NCBI GenBank assembly: GCA_021781255.1
Contig: JAJXXG010001157.1
Span: 1-7,259 of the forward strand
DNA: 7,259 nt
Direction: 5' to 3'
From: Acidobacteriota bacterium
GTDB taxonomy: Bacteria; Acidobacteriota; Terriglobia; Terriglobales; Acidobacteriaceae
Below the pieces are notes generated by a model. That model did not search any database. It had not been told where the DNA came from and worked only from the letters and a program-made list of their open reading frames with translations. The first letter of the stretch is position 1. Each line of letters begins with the position of its first letter. Positions 1 through 5,242 of this stretch are shown in pieces. The translations under genes were made by a program, and so were the position numbers.

Positions 1-194
1 ACCAGCCGCTCATTCGTATGCGGACCGTACATATCGGACGTGTCAAGGAAATGGATGCCCAGTTCCAGCGCGCGATCAATCGTGGCCAGCGACTCGCGAT
101 CATCGCGGCTCCCGTAGAAATCGCTCATGCCCATGCAGCCCAGCCCAATGGCCGAAACCTCTGGTCCGTCCGCGCCCAGCCTGCGGGTCTTCAT
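1..194 (-). CDS. Aldo/keto reductase, N-terminal part (cut by window edge)
   Basis: Reading from the ATG at 194 down to position 1 gives 64 complete codons, beginning [20 protein letters not shown]. This is the start of an NADPH-dependent aldo/keto reductase, a cytosolic TIM-barrel enzyme that reduces aldehydes and ketones. The segment shows the first beta strand ([12 protein letters not shown]), a helix ([13 protein letters not shown]) and the motif LDTSDMYG, in which Asp51 and Tyr56 match two members of the AKR catalytic tetrad (Asp and Tyr five residues apart). The rest of the gene, including the catalytic Lys and His, lies outside the window. The style is that of the YakC/AKR13-like group, so the true substrate is unknown. 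A strong Shine-Dalgarno (GGGGAGG, 204-210) precedes the start. The gene follows merR on the same strand after 30 bp, suggesting one operon. Confidence 0.9.
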   Translation of the reverse strand, partial: MKTRRLGADGPEVSAIGLGCMGMSDFYGSRDDRESLATIDRALELGIHFLDTSDMYGPHTNERL

Positions 195-203
195 TGCGGA
201 AAT

Positions 204-210
204 CCTCCCC
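204..210 (-). promoter_or_regulatory. Ribosome binding site of the aldo/keto reductase gene
   Basis: On the minus strand GGGGAGG lies 9 nt before the ATG at 194. It sits in the 30-bp gap after the merR stop codon, so the reductase can be translated independently from a shared merR transcript. It fixes the start codon of the truncated gene. Confidence 0.75.
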
Positions 211-224
211 GGTGTTACCTGCAC

Positions 225-659
225 CTAACTGGCGGGCGCCAGCGTGCAATCAATCTCCGGCTCGGTCAGCACCGGATTCTGGATGCGTATCTTCTGCTCA
301 ATCTTCTTGTAGTTGGCAATCTTGTGGGTCAGCAGAGCATGCGCCTTCTGCAATTCGGCAATCTGTGCGGCAATGGCCGACTGATGATCCTCCAGGATCT
401 TGCGTCGCTCCAGGGATGTGGCATCCCCCAGCTCGCGCAGCTGGGCATAGCGCTGCATCTCGCGGATGGGCATATTCGTCGCCCGCATGCAGTGCAGAAA
501 GTTCAGCCACGCCTCATCCGCCTCAGAGTAGCGGCGGTGTCCGTTGCGCGCGCGGCCCACGGGCTGAATCAGCCCCACGCGCTCGTAGTAGCGCAGCGTG
601 TGCGCCGTCATGCCGCACCGCTCTGCCATGTGCCGAATCGAGTAACCTGCTTCCTTCAC
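225..659 (-). CDS. MerR-family transcriptional regulator (AdhR/NmlR-like)
   Basis: The 144-residue protein has the MerR winged helix-turn-helix at the N-terminus (YSIRHMAERCGMTAHTLRYY, residues 6-25, then ERVGLIQP and the GHRRYSEAD wing near 40-48). A helical dimerisation segment follows (about 80-122, EDHQSAIAAQIAELQKAHAL). MerR proteins bind as dimers between an over-spaced -35 and -10 and untwist the DNA to activate transcription. Cys57 in WLNFLHCMRATNMPI sits where AdhR/NmlR-type regulators keep their reactive cysteine; Cys15 and Cys138 also occur. The start is GTG at 657-659. The overlapping ATG at 661 is out of frame and runs straight into TGA, and the next in-frame ATG (residue 11) would cut into the HTH. 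It lies 30 bp upstream of the aldo/keto reductase, its likely target. The effector is unproven; an aldehyde or related electrophile is inferred from the cysteine and the neighbour. Confidence 0.93.
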   Translation of the reverse strand: MKEAGYSIRHMAERCGMTAHTLRYYERVGLIQPVGRARNGHRRYSEADEAWLNFLHCMRATNMPIREMQRYAQLRELGDATSLERRKILEDHQSAIAAQIAELQKAHALLTHKIANYKKIEQKIRIQNPVLTEPEIDCTLAPAS

Positions 660-665
660 ATCTCA

Positions 666-696
666 ACCCTACAACTTTGAGTATGCTCTAAGTCAA
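666..696 (-). promoter_or_regulatory. MerR-type promoter of the merR-AKR unit (19-bp spacer)
   Basis: Read on the minus strand, TTGACT (691-696, a near-consensus -35) is followed after exactly 19 bp by TAGGGT (666-671, a weak -10). A 19-bp spacer, too long for unaided RNA polymerase, is the hallmark of MerR-regulated promoters. The expected transcription start is around 659-660, at the GTG start codon of merR, so the mRNA may be leaderless. Autoregulation of merR together with the reductase is inferred. Confidence 0.75.
674..693. promoter_or_regulatory. MerR operator: inverted repeat inside the promoter spacer
   Basis: On the plus strand ACTTTGAG (674-681), a 4-nt centre TATG, and CTCTAAGT (686-693) form an inverted repeat with 7 of 8 pairs matching. 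It lies between the -10 and -35 and overlaps the edge of the -35. Its sequence and placement match the operator style of AdhR/NmlR-type MerR regulators. The site also faces the divergent NIPSNAP gene (start 769), but no promoter for that gene is evident within it. Confidence 0.75.
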
Positions 697-739
697 GCAG
701 ACCTGCCGCGGCCGCCAACCGCTCATGCCGCGCGTGCAC

Positions 740-745
740 TAGAAT
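740..745 (+). promoter_or_regulatory. Possible -10 element for the NIPSNAP gene
   Basis: TAGAAT matches the -10 consensus at 5 of 6 positions and lies 23 nt before the ATG at 769. That spacing leaves room for a short leader with the Shine-Dalgarno at 758-764. No -35 is visible at 16-18 bp upstream, so this is a weak call. The same hexamer precedes the lolD gene at 5225. Confidence 0.3.
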
Positions 746-768
746 GAGCTTTTCCTGGGAGGAGATTC

Positions 769-1563
769 ATGCATCGTCGCCAATTTCTTGCCGCGTCTCT
801 GGCGGCTTCCGCGCTTGCCGTTACGCACGACGCGGGAGCACAAGCACCTGCGCCCGCCAAACGAGAGTTCTACCAGATTCGCCGTTATTCGCTTGTCTCC
901 GGCCCGCAGGCACGGCTCACAGAAACCTATCTGAGTGAGGCGCTCATTCCCGCGCTCAGCCGCATGGGCATGGGCCCCATCGGTGCCTTCCGGCTCGACT
1001 TCGGACCCGAGACGCCCACCTTTGAAGTCCTCATCCCCAGCCCATCCCTTGAGGCGCTGGCCGGCCTGGATTTGACCCTCAACAAGAATGATGAGTTTCT
1101 GAAGGCTGCCGACCCATTCTTCAGCGCGCCTGCCTCAGCGCCCGCCTTTCAGCGCGTGGAGTACTCGCTGCTCGCCGCCTTCGAGGGCTGGCCCAGGCTC
1201 ACGCCGCCTGCCTCTTCCGCCACCAAAGGCAAGCGTCTCTTCCAGATGCGAACCTACGAGAGCCCCAGCTACAAGGACCACGTGCGCAAGGTGGAGATGT
1301 TCCACTCCGGCGAGTTTCAAATCTTCCTCGACGCCGGCTGCCATCTCGTCTTCTTTGGCGATACGCTCGTTGGCCAGCGCATGCCCAACCTTACCTACAT
1401 GCTCAGCTTTGAAGATCTGGCAGCCCTCGACGCTGGCTGGGACAAGTTCCGCAATGCACCCGCGTGGAAGAAGCTATCGTCCGATCCGCGCTATGCTTTC
1501 GAGCCCATCGTCAGCAACATCACCAACCTGATTCTCGCTCCGCTCGCGGCTTCGCAGCTCTGA
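769..1563 (+). CDS. Tat-exported NIPSNAP-family protein
   Basis: This 264-residue protein begins MHRRQFLAASLAASALAV, a twin-arginine-type signal peptide with a likely cleavage after AGA (residues 22-24). It therefore probably acts folded in the periplasm or cell envelope. Two ferredoxin-like halves follow: FYQIRRYSL from about residue 34, and a better-conserved NIPSNAP module from about 156 (KRLFQMRTYESPSYKDHVRKVEMF), with the family's late W-K-L region (PAWKKLSSDP) near 231-240. NIPSNAP proteins are small alpha/beta barrel-like dimers with no firmly established biochemical role in bacteria. GGAGG at 758-762 lies 6 nt before the ATG and fixes the start. The gene is divergent from the merR unit and is followed by a long hairpin. 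Family assignment is good; the function is unknown. Confidence 0.85.
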   Translation: MHRRQFLAASLAASALAVTHDAGAQAPAPAKREFYQIRRYSLVSGPQARLTETYLSEALIPALSRMGMGPIGAFRLDFGPETPTFEVLIPSPSLEALAGLDLTLNKNDEFLKAADPFFSAPASAPAFQRVEYSLLAAFEGWPRLTPPASSATKGKRLFQMRTYESPSYKDHVRKVEMFHSGEFQIFLDAGCHLVFFGDTLVGQRMPNLTYMLSFEDLAALDAGWDKFRNAPAWKKLSSDPRYAFEPIVSNITNLILAPLAASQL

Positions 1564-1627
1564 GCAATCCGCCAGCGCAGCGCATTGTACGGAAACAGGT
1601 CAACTCAACCGCGCCACTATATGCTGT

Positions 1628-1664
1628 CGAAGACGGCGAGGGAACTGCTCCTTCGCCGTCTTCG
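1628..1664 (+). terminator. Long hairpin after the NIPSNAP gene, probable terminator
   Basis: The arm at 1628-1643 (CGAAGACGGCGAGGGA) pairs with 1649-1664 (TCCTTCGCCGTCTTCG) over 16 bp with one G-T wobble, leaving the 5-nt loop ACTGC. It lies 65 bp past the stop codon. No U-tract follows on either strand, only T-rich sequence from about 1680. It is therefore either a terminator without a classical tail or an mRNA 3'-end stabiliser. Confidence 0.5.
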
Positions 1665-2034
1665 TACGTGCGGGGCTGATTCATATTCTTTATTTGCAGA
1701 GCAATAACGGAATGGCTGGCCGCGATACATCCTTCTGCACGCAAAGCGCCTGCATCCTGCGGATTCCTGCATCTCTGCTCGCGTTGCCTGGGTTCGTCTG
1801 CATCGTTGGTGTCATTAACTCAGCGGCAAATCTGTACTATCTTTCTTGCTTGAAGCGAATCTAAGTGTGCGATCATCGACGCGGGCTGCAGGCTTGGTCT
1901 CTACTCCAGCTCAATCCGCTGCATGCGCGTGCTCGGTTGTACTTCATCGGTCTTACAAGGCATTTCAATCGGCAAAGCGCGGCGAGCTGCGGCTTGCAAC
2001 ACTCCGTTCGCCAAAGCTGGGAGGATTACATCCG
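1665..2034. other. Non-coding gap before the DUF3891 gene
   Basis: No credible gene is visible between the hairpin and the DUF3891 start. The frame of the DUF3891 gene stays open back to 1846, but those 63 residues look non-protein-like and lack a ribosome binding site. Visible details are CTGCATC repeated at 1750-1756, 1767-1773 and 1798-1804, a weak -10-like TACTAT at 1835-1840 without a matching -35, and the Shine-Dalgarno GGGAGG at 2019-2024. The gap could hold a long 5' leader or an unrecognised small RNA, but I see no clear structure to support either. Confidence 0.4.
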
Positions 2035-2856
2035 ATGTTGCGTCTGGAATCGGAAACCGGGTGGTGGCTGACCACGCATACTGACCACGCGCGTCTGGCA
2101 GCGGAGTTTGCCGAGGCGTGGGGCAATGACAAGTTCCGCCGGCCCGAACCGCGCGACCGCGTCCTGCGCAGCATCCGCAGCTATGAGGATGGCTGGACGG
2201 AGCGCGACGCCAATCCCGCGGTCACGCGCGATGGCAAGCCCGCGGCTTTCACCATTGATCTGGTTGGGGATCGCCGGGCATTTGAGGAGATGGATGTCCG
2301 CGATTTCATCGCCGTACGCGATCAGGCCGCGCGCACCCTCAGCGCCGACGACCCCTATGCCGCCCTGCTCGTCGCCATGCACACCCACGCTCTTCTAACG
2401 GAGTGCACCGAGCGATCCGAGGTGCCGGCGGATTCCCGCGCCGTGCTCGATGATTTCCTCGATCAGCACAATCGGTATCAGGATGAGCTGCGCGCCCAAG
2501 TGCAGGCCAGCGATGCCATTGCTCCCGAGCACAAGGAGGAGCGGAGGATTCAGGAGCACATGCGGCTGCTGCAGGCCTGCGATCTTCTTTCGCTTCTTGC
2601 CTGCGTGTCGTTTGCATCGCCCACCAATCTTGTGCATCCGCTTCCGCTGAACAACGGAGAGACCGCCGTGGTTCGCGTGCTGCCCGTTCACCCACGCGAG
2701 TTCCGCGTCCATCCGTGGCCGTTCGCAGAGGAGTCGCTGAAGGTGACCTTCCCCGCGCGCCACCTCAAAGGCAAGCTCTTCATCTCTGCGGCGGAATTGC
2801 AGCAGGCCTTCCAGGCCGCGCCGGTACAGCAACTTAGCGTCACGCTGACGCAGTAG
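2035..2856 (+). CDS. DUF3891 family protein
   Basis: The 273-residue soluble protein has no signal peptide. It opens with MLRLESETGWWLTTHTDHARLAAEFAEAWG, the typical DUF3891 beginning: a short strand, then a helix carrying a conserved His (H18). Further family-like features are RSYEDGW (residues 49-54), MHTHALL (115-121) and a helix with QACDLLSLL (180-188). His and Asp residues spread over helices (H18, D52, H116, H118, D183) resemble a metal-binding helical core, but this is my inference and the family has no established activity. The start is set by GGGAGG at 2019-2024, 10 nt before the ATG. An upstream in-frame start at 1846 would add 63 unconserved residues. A MocA-like gene follows 73 bp downstream on the same strand. 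A small 6-bp inverted repeat lies at the very end of the gene (2837-2851). Confidence 0.8.
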   Translation: MLRLESETGWWLTTHTDHARLAAEFAEAWGNDKFRRPEPRDRVLRSIRSYEDGWTERDANPAVTRDGKPAAFTIDLVGDRRAFEEMDVRDFIAVRDQAARTLSADDPYAALLVAMHTHALLTECTERSEVPADSRAVLDDFLDQHNRYQDELRAQVQASDAIAPEHKEERRIQEHMRLLQACDLLSLLACVSFASPTNLVHPLPLNNGETAVVRVLPVHPREFRVHPWPFAEESLKVTFPARHLKGKLFISAAELQQAFQAAPVQQLSVTLTQ

Positions 2857-2916
2857 CCTGCCCCGCGACGGGCCCGCGCGTCACGTTATGCTTGCGCACG
2901 GCGGCAAGCGGCACGG

Positions 2917-2922
2917 TACACT
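2917..2922 (+). promoter_or_regulatory. Possible -10 element of the MocA-like gene
   Basis: TACACT (4 of 6 to consensus) ends 7 nt before the ATG at 2930, and TTGCGC at 2892-2897 is a poor -35 with a 19-bp spacer. If used, transcription would begin at or next to the start codon, giving a leaderless mRNA. This fits the absence of any Shine-Dalgarno here. Confidence 0.3.
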
Positions 2923-2929
2923 GATGCGC

Positions 2930-3514
2930 ATGTCTGTTGCCGCCATTGTCCTCGCCGCCGGAGCCAGCCACCGCCTTGGAAGACCTAAGCAACTGCTCTC
3001 GTTCGCCGGAGAAACCCTGCTGGAGCGCAACATCCGCCTGGCAGCCGAGGCCGGCGCCTCGCCCGTAGTCGCAGTCATCGGCGCGCATTACGCAGCCATC
3101 TGTGCCGCCGTTGCCTTCCAGCAGGCCATTCCCGTGCTCAATGATCAGTGGCAGCAGGGCATGGCCACGTCCATCCTCTCCGGCCTGAATGAGGTGGAGT
3201 TCCGTGCGCCGGATTCCGAGGGCGTACTCATCCTCAGTTGCGATCAGCCGCGACTCACAGCCGAGCACCTTCGTGATCTGCTGAACGCATTCCGCGCCCA
3301 GCCGGAGCCAGCCATCGCCGCGTCCACCTACTTGGGTTCACGCGGAGTTCCGGCCATCTTTCCCCGTGCCATATTTCCCGCTCTGCGGTCGCTGCATGGC
3401 GACAAGGGTGCCCGTGCTCTGCTGCTTGCGCCGTCCTGCCCCGTGGTGGAGTGCCCCTTCGCCGGCGGAGAAGTCGATATCGATCTGCCTGCGGATCTGG
3501 AGCATCTGGCGTAG
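2930..3514 (+). CDS. MocA/MobA-like nucleotidyltransferase
   Basis: The 194-residue protein is a single NTP-transferase Rossmann-like domain (NTP_transf_3 type). It has the nucleotide-binding loop LAAGASHRLGRPK (residues 8-20), a metal-binding SCDQP (103-107, Asp105), GDKGARALL (157-165) and the C-terminal DIDLPADL (183-190). These features match MocA, which transfers CMP from CTP to molybdopterin to form the cytosine dinucleotide cofactor of xanthine-dehydrogenase-type enzymes. MobA (GTP) or another pyrophosphorylase cannot be excluded from sequence alone. The start could be ATG 2924 or 2930. I chose 2930 because the family begins right before the first strand (SVAAIVLAAG). No Shine-Dalgarno is visible. 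A guanine deaminase gene follows 71 bp downstream, which supports a role in purine breakdown via a molybdenum hydroxylase. Confidence 0.85.
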   Translation: MSVAAIVLAAGASHRLGRPKQLLSFAGETLLERNIRLAAEAGASPVVAVIGAHYAAICAAVAFQQAIPVLNDQWQQGMATSILSGLNEVEFRAPDSEGVLILSCDQPRLTAEHLRDLLNAFRAQPEPAIAASTYLGSRGVPAIFPRAIFPALRSLHGDKGARALLLAPSCPVVECPFAGGEVDIDLPADLEHLA

Positions 3515-3572
3515 CGGCCGGCCTGCCCGCGCTCGCATTGCGCCTGTGCCATACTGTCTTCAGTTTGCCGCA

Positions 3573-3577
3573 GAGGA
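3573..3577 (+). promoter_or_regulatory. Ribosome binding site deciding the TTG start of guaD
   Basis: GAGGA within AGAGGAAGA lies 8 nt before the TTG at 3586. No in-frame ATG or GTG is suitably placed, and the predicted N-terminus agrees with GuaD proteins, so the TTG is taken as the start codon. Confidence 0.6.
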
Positions 3578-3585
3578 AGAGCCCG

Positions 3586-4071
3586 TTGTCCAAGCCGAGC
3601 ACGCCAAACCCTGAGTTTCTGCGCCGCGCCATCGCTTTGGCCACGGACAATGTCCTCTCCGGCCGCGGAGGCCCCTTCGCCGCCGTGGTGGTGCGCAACG
3701 GCCAGATCGTCGGCGAAGCCGCCAACTCCGTTACGGCCACCAATGATCCCACCGCTCACGGCGAAGTCAACGCCATCCGCGCCGCGTGCCAGGCGCTCAA
3801 TACCTTCACCCTTGCCGGGTGCGAGCTCTACACCAGTTGCGAGCCCTGCCCCATGTGTCTCGCCGCCTGCTACTGGGCCAGGCTCGATGCCGTCTACTAC
3901 GGCGCCAGCGCCGCCGATGCCGCGCGTGCCGGCTTTGACGACGCCTTCCTGTACGGTGAGTTTCACAAAGAGCAGGCAGCCCGCTCCCTGCCCGCACAGC
4001 AGTTGCTCGCCGAGGAAGCATGGGCCAGCTTTGCCGCGTGGATCGCTTCGCCCACCCGCATCGATTACTGA
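3586..4071 (+). CDS. guaD: Guanine deaminase (GuaD type)
   Basis: The 161-residue protein belongs to the cytidine-deaminase-like zinc fold and resembles Bacillus GuaD along its whole length. The reaction is guanine + water to xanthine + ammonia, in the cytoplasm. Key features are GGPFAAVVV (residues 28-36), TNDPTAHGEV (52-61) with zinc ligand His58 and proton shuttle Glu60, and SCEPCPMC (84-91) with zinc ligands Cys88 and Cys91. AGFDDAF (115-121) has Asp119 at the GuaD-specific catalytic position, and the C-terminal Tyr161 is a known GuaD feature. The Asp-Asp motif and final Tyr distinguish it from tRNA adenosine deaminase TadA. The usual HAE is HGE here, a mild substitution. The start is TTG with a good Shine-Dalgarno; the frame stays open further upstream to 3451, but that overlaps the MocA-like gene and is not family-like. 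It probably supplies xanthine to a xanthine dehydrogenase served by the preceding gene. Confidence 0.9.
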   Translation: MSKPSTPNPEFLRRAIALATDNVLSGRGGPFAAVVVRNGQIVGEAANSVTATNDPTAHGEVNAIRAACQALNTFTLAGCELYTSCEPCPMCLAACYWARLDAVYYGASAADAARAGFDDAFLYGEFHKEQAARSLPAQQLLAEEAWASFAAWIASPTRIDY

Positions 4072-4109
4072 GCGCAACTCGCGCAATAAAAGCAGCTCGC
4101 CGCGACGGC

Positions 4110-4946
4110 CTAGAACAGTACCCGCACCTCGGTGATGAGGTTGTGATTGTAAAAGTGGAACGACGACGTGGCGATCTGCATGCCGGCGCCCAGCACGGCC
4201 ACAGAGTGCGTCGGACCCCAGTCCCTGCGCTTCAGCATGTAGAAGGCCGCCGGAGTCATGAAGTTCTGCGTCTTGCCGTCAAAGCTGCTGCCCTTGATGA
4301 ACGCGGCATTGTTCTCCACGTCGAGCCACAACTTGTCGTTCGGATGCACCTGCCCGGTCAGGTTCCACTCAATCGCGCGTCCCTGCTCGGTCACCTTGGC
4401 CGTCGGCAGAAAGCCACCCAGCGTTGTCTGCACGTTGAAGCGGCCAAAGGCTTTGCCCGCGGCAATCCTCGGCCCATACACTGAGCTCAGCAGGTCATTC
4501 TGATAGGCGCGCGGCGCAAAGTCATGGGCCAGAATGGCCGTCACCGCATAGTTTCCGTGCTCGGCGTTGCCAGAGGCGATGCGATACTTCACCTGCACTG
4601 CCGCGTTGCCAAACCCGTCCTTCAGCGCCGCCGAGTGGTTCCGGAAGAACGCCGGCGGGTCAAACTCAAACTGCAGCCGCCGCTCCGTAATCAGCGTAAC
4701 GCCGTGGTTGTTTCCGTAGCTCAGCACCTGCGCGCCGGGCTGGTTGAAGTTTGCCACTGAGATGCGCACGGACTGGGACAGCCGCGAGTCGGACTGGATC
4801 AGCGGTCCCATCCACGAGGGCTGCACTGCCATCATGTCCGCATTGTGCGCGCGGAACGCCGAGTAGCGGGACTCCTGCGCCGCACACGTGGTGGTCGTCA
4901 GGGCCACGGCCAGGGCCAGGGCTGCGATAGTTTGAAATAGTTTCAC
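4110..4946 (-). CDS. Exported, probable outer-membrane beta-barrel protein of unknown function
   Basis: The 278-residue protein begins MKLFQTIAALALAVALTTTT, a Sec signal peptide with cleavage probably after CAA (residues 21-23); Cys21 does not sit in a good lipobox. The mature part is rich in alternating strand-like stretches (VRISVANFN 60-68, LQFEFDPP 91-98, AAVQVKYRIASG 115-126, YAVTAILAHDF 133-143, FNVQTTLGGFLPT 170-182, AIEWNLTGQV 191-200, KLWLDVENNAAF 205-216). It ends LITEVRVLF, with a terminal Phe as in BAM-inserted outer-membrane proteins. I do not recognise a named family. The start is GTG with no Shine-Dalgarno; a downstream start would lose the signal peptide. It is convergent with guaD, separated by only 38 bp with no evident terminator. 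Confidence 0.75.
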   Translation of the reverse strand: MKLFQTIAALALAVALTTTTCAAQESRYSAFRAHNADMMAVQPSWMGPLIQSDSRLSQSVRISVANFNQPGAQVLSYGNNHGVTLITERRLQFEFDPPAFFRNHSAALKDGFGNAAVQVKYRIASGNAEHGNYAVTAILAHDFAPRAYQNDLLSSVYGPRIAAGKAFGRFNVQTTLGGFLPTAKVTEQGRAIEWNLTGQVHPNDKLWLDVENNAAFIKGSSFDGKTQNFMTPAAFYMLKRRDWGPTHSVAVLGAGMQIATSSFHFYNHNLITEVRVLF

Positions 4947-4959
4947 GGGTTAATTTCAG

Positions 4960-4986
4960 TTTATATATTCAGGAATCTCTGCGCAA
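4960..4986 (-). promoter_or_regulatory. Possible promoter of the OMP-like gene
   Basis: On the minus strand TTGCGC (4981-4986) is followed by AT-rich sequence containing TATAAA (4960-4965, 15-bp spacer) or the alternative TAAACT (4958-4963, 17-bp spacer). The -10 lies about 13 nt from the GTG start, so the leader would be only a few nucleotides, in agreement with the missing Shine-Dalgarno. The -35 is poor. Confidence 0.35.
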
Positions 4987-5224
4987 AAGTGACCGCCGCC
5001 ACGCATGTTCGTTCATTCCGCAGCCTTGGTCCCACGCCGCACAGGCCCCATCATCCTCCCGGCTGCGTCGAATACCCTTGCCCGTCCTCTCGTTCCTCTG
5101 TACAGTTGTGCCGCGGTCTCGCTGCCTGTCAAGCCTGGGGCGAAGAACGGTATGCCGCAAAAGCATCTATTAAAACGGCTTAGCTTGGTATCTTGGATTT
5201 GCGATGAATTTCTTCGGCACACGG

Positions 5225-5230
5225 TAGAAT
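5225..5230 (+). promoter_or_regulatory. Possible -10 element of lolD
   Basis: TAGAAT (5 of 6 to consensus) ends 12 nt before the ATG at 5243. No convincing -35 is at the right distance. Initiation here would give a leader of about 6 nt, too short for a Shine-Dalgarno, and none is present. Confidence 0.4.
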
Positions 5231-5242
5231 GGACTTAATCGG

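Larger units (their letters stand above)
4947..5242. other. Divergent intergenic region between the OMP-like gene and lolD
   Basis: This 296-bp region separates two divergent genes and so must hold both promoters. Short open frames occur on both strands, but none has protein-like composition together with a ribosome binding site and useful length. The AT-rich ends (4950-4970 and 5165-5235) are the likely promoter zones. A consensus-like TTGACA on the minus strand at 5127-5132 has no partner -10. Confidence 0.5.

Noticed and set aside
1846..2034. Upstream start for the DUF3891 gene, adding 63 residues.
   Set aside because: The extension has no ribosome binding site and no family-like sequence, whereas ATG 2035 has a good Shine-Dalgarno and the typical DUF3891 N-terminus.
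2837..2851. GCGTCA/TGACGC inverted repeat with a 3-nt loop at the end of the DUF3891 gene.
   Set aside because: It lies within coding sequence, has a short stem and no U-tract; chance occurrence is likely.
2888..2929. Upstream ATG 2888 for the MocA-like gene.
   Set aside because: It adds 14 residues before the first conserved strand and has no ribosome binding site; family members start close to the LAAG loop.
3451..3585. Upstream extension of guaD starting inside the MocA-like gene.
   Set aside because: The 45 added residues are Arg/Ala-rich out-of-frame sequence overlapping the upstream gene, and GuaD proteins begin near the TTG at 3586.
4072..4109. Possible bidirectional terminator between the convergent guaD and OMP-like genes.
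   Set aside because: Only a 3-bp stem and an A-rich stretch (AATAAAA) are visible, which is not enough for a terminator call.
5127..5132. Minus-strand TTGACA, a perfect -35 hexamer.
   Set aside because: No acceptable -10 lies 16-18 bp downstream (ACAACT is poor), and no gene begins in that direction until the OMP-like gene about 180 bp away.
5005..5238. Short open frames on both strands between the OMP-like gene and lolD.
   Set aside because: They overlap one another on opposite strands, have no recognisable family and lack consistent start signals. They are typical of chance frames in GC-rich DNA.
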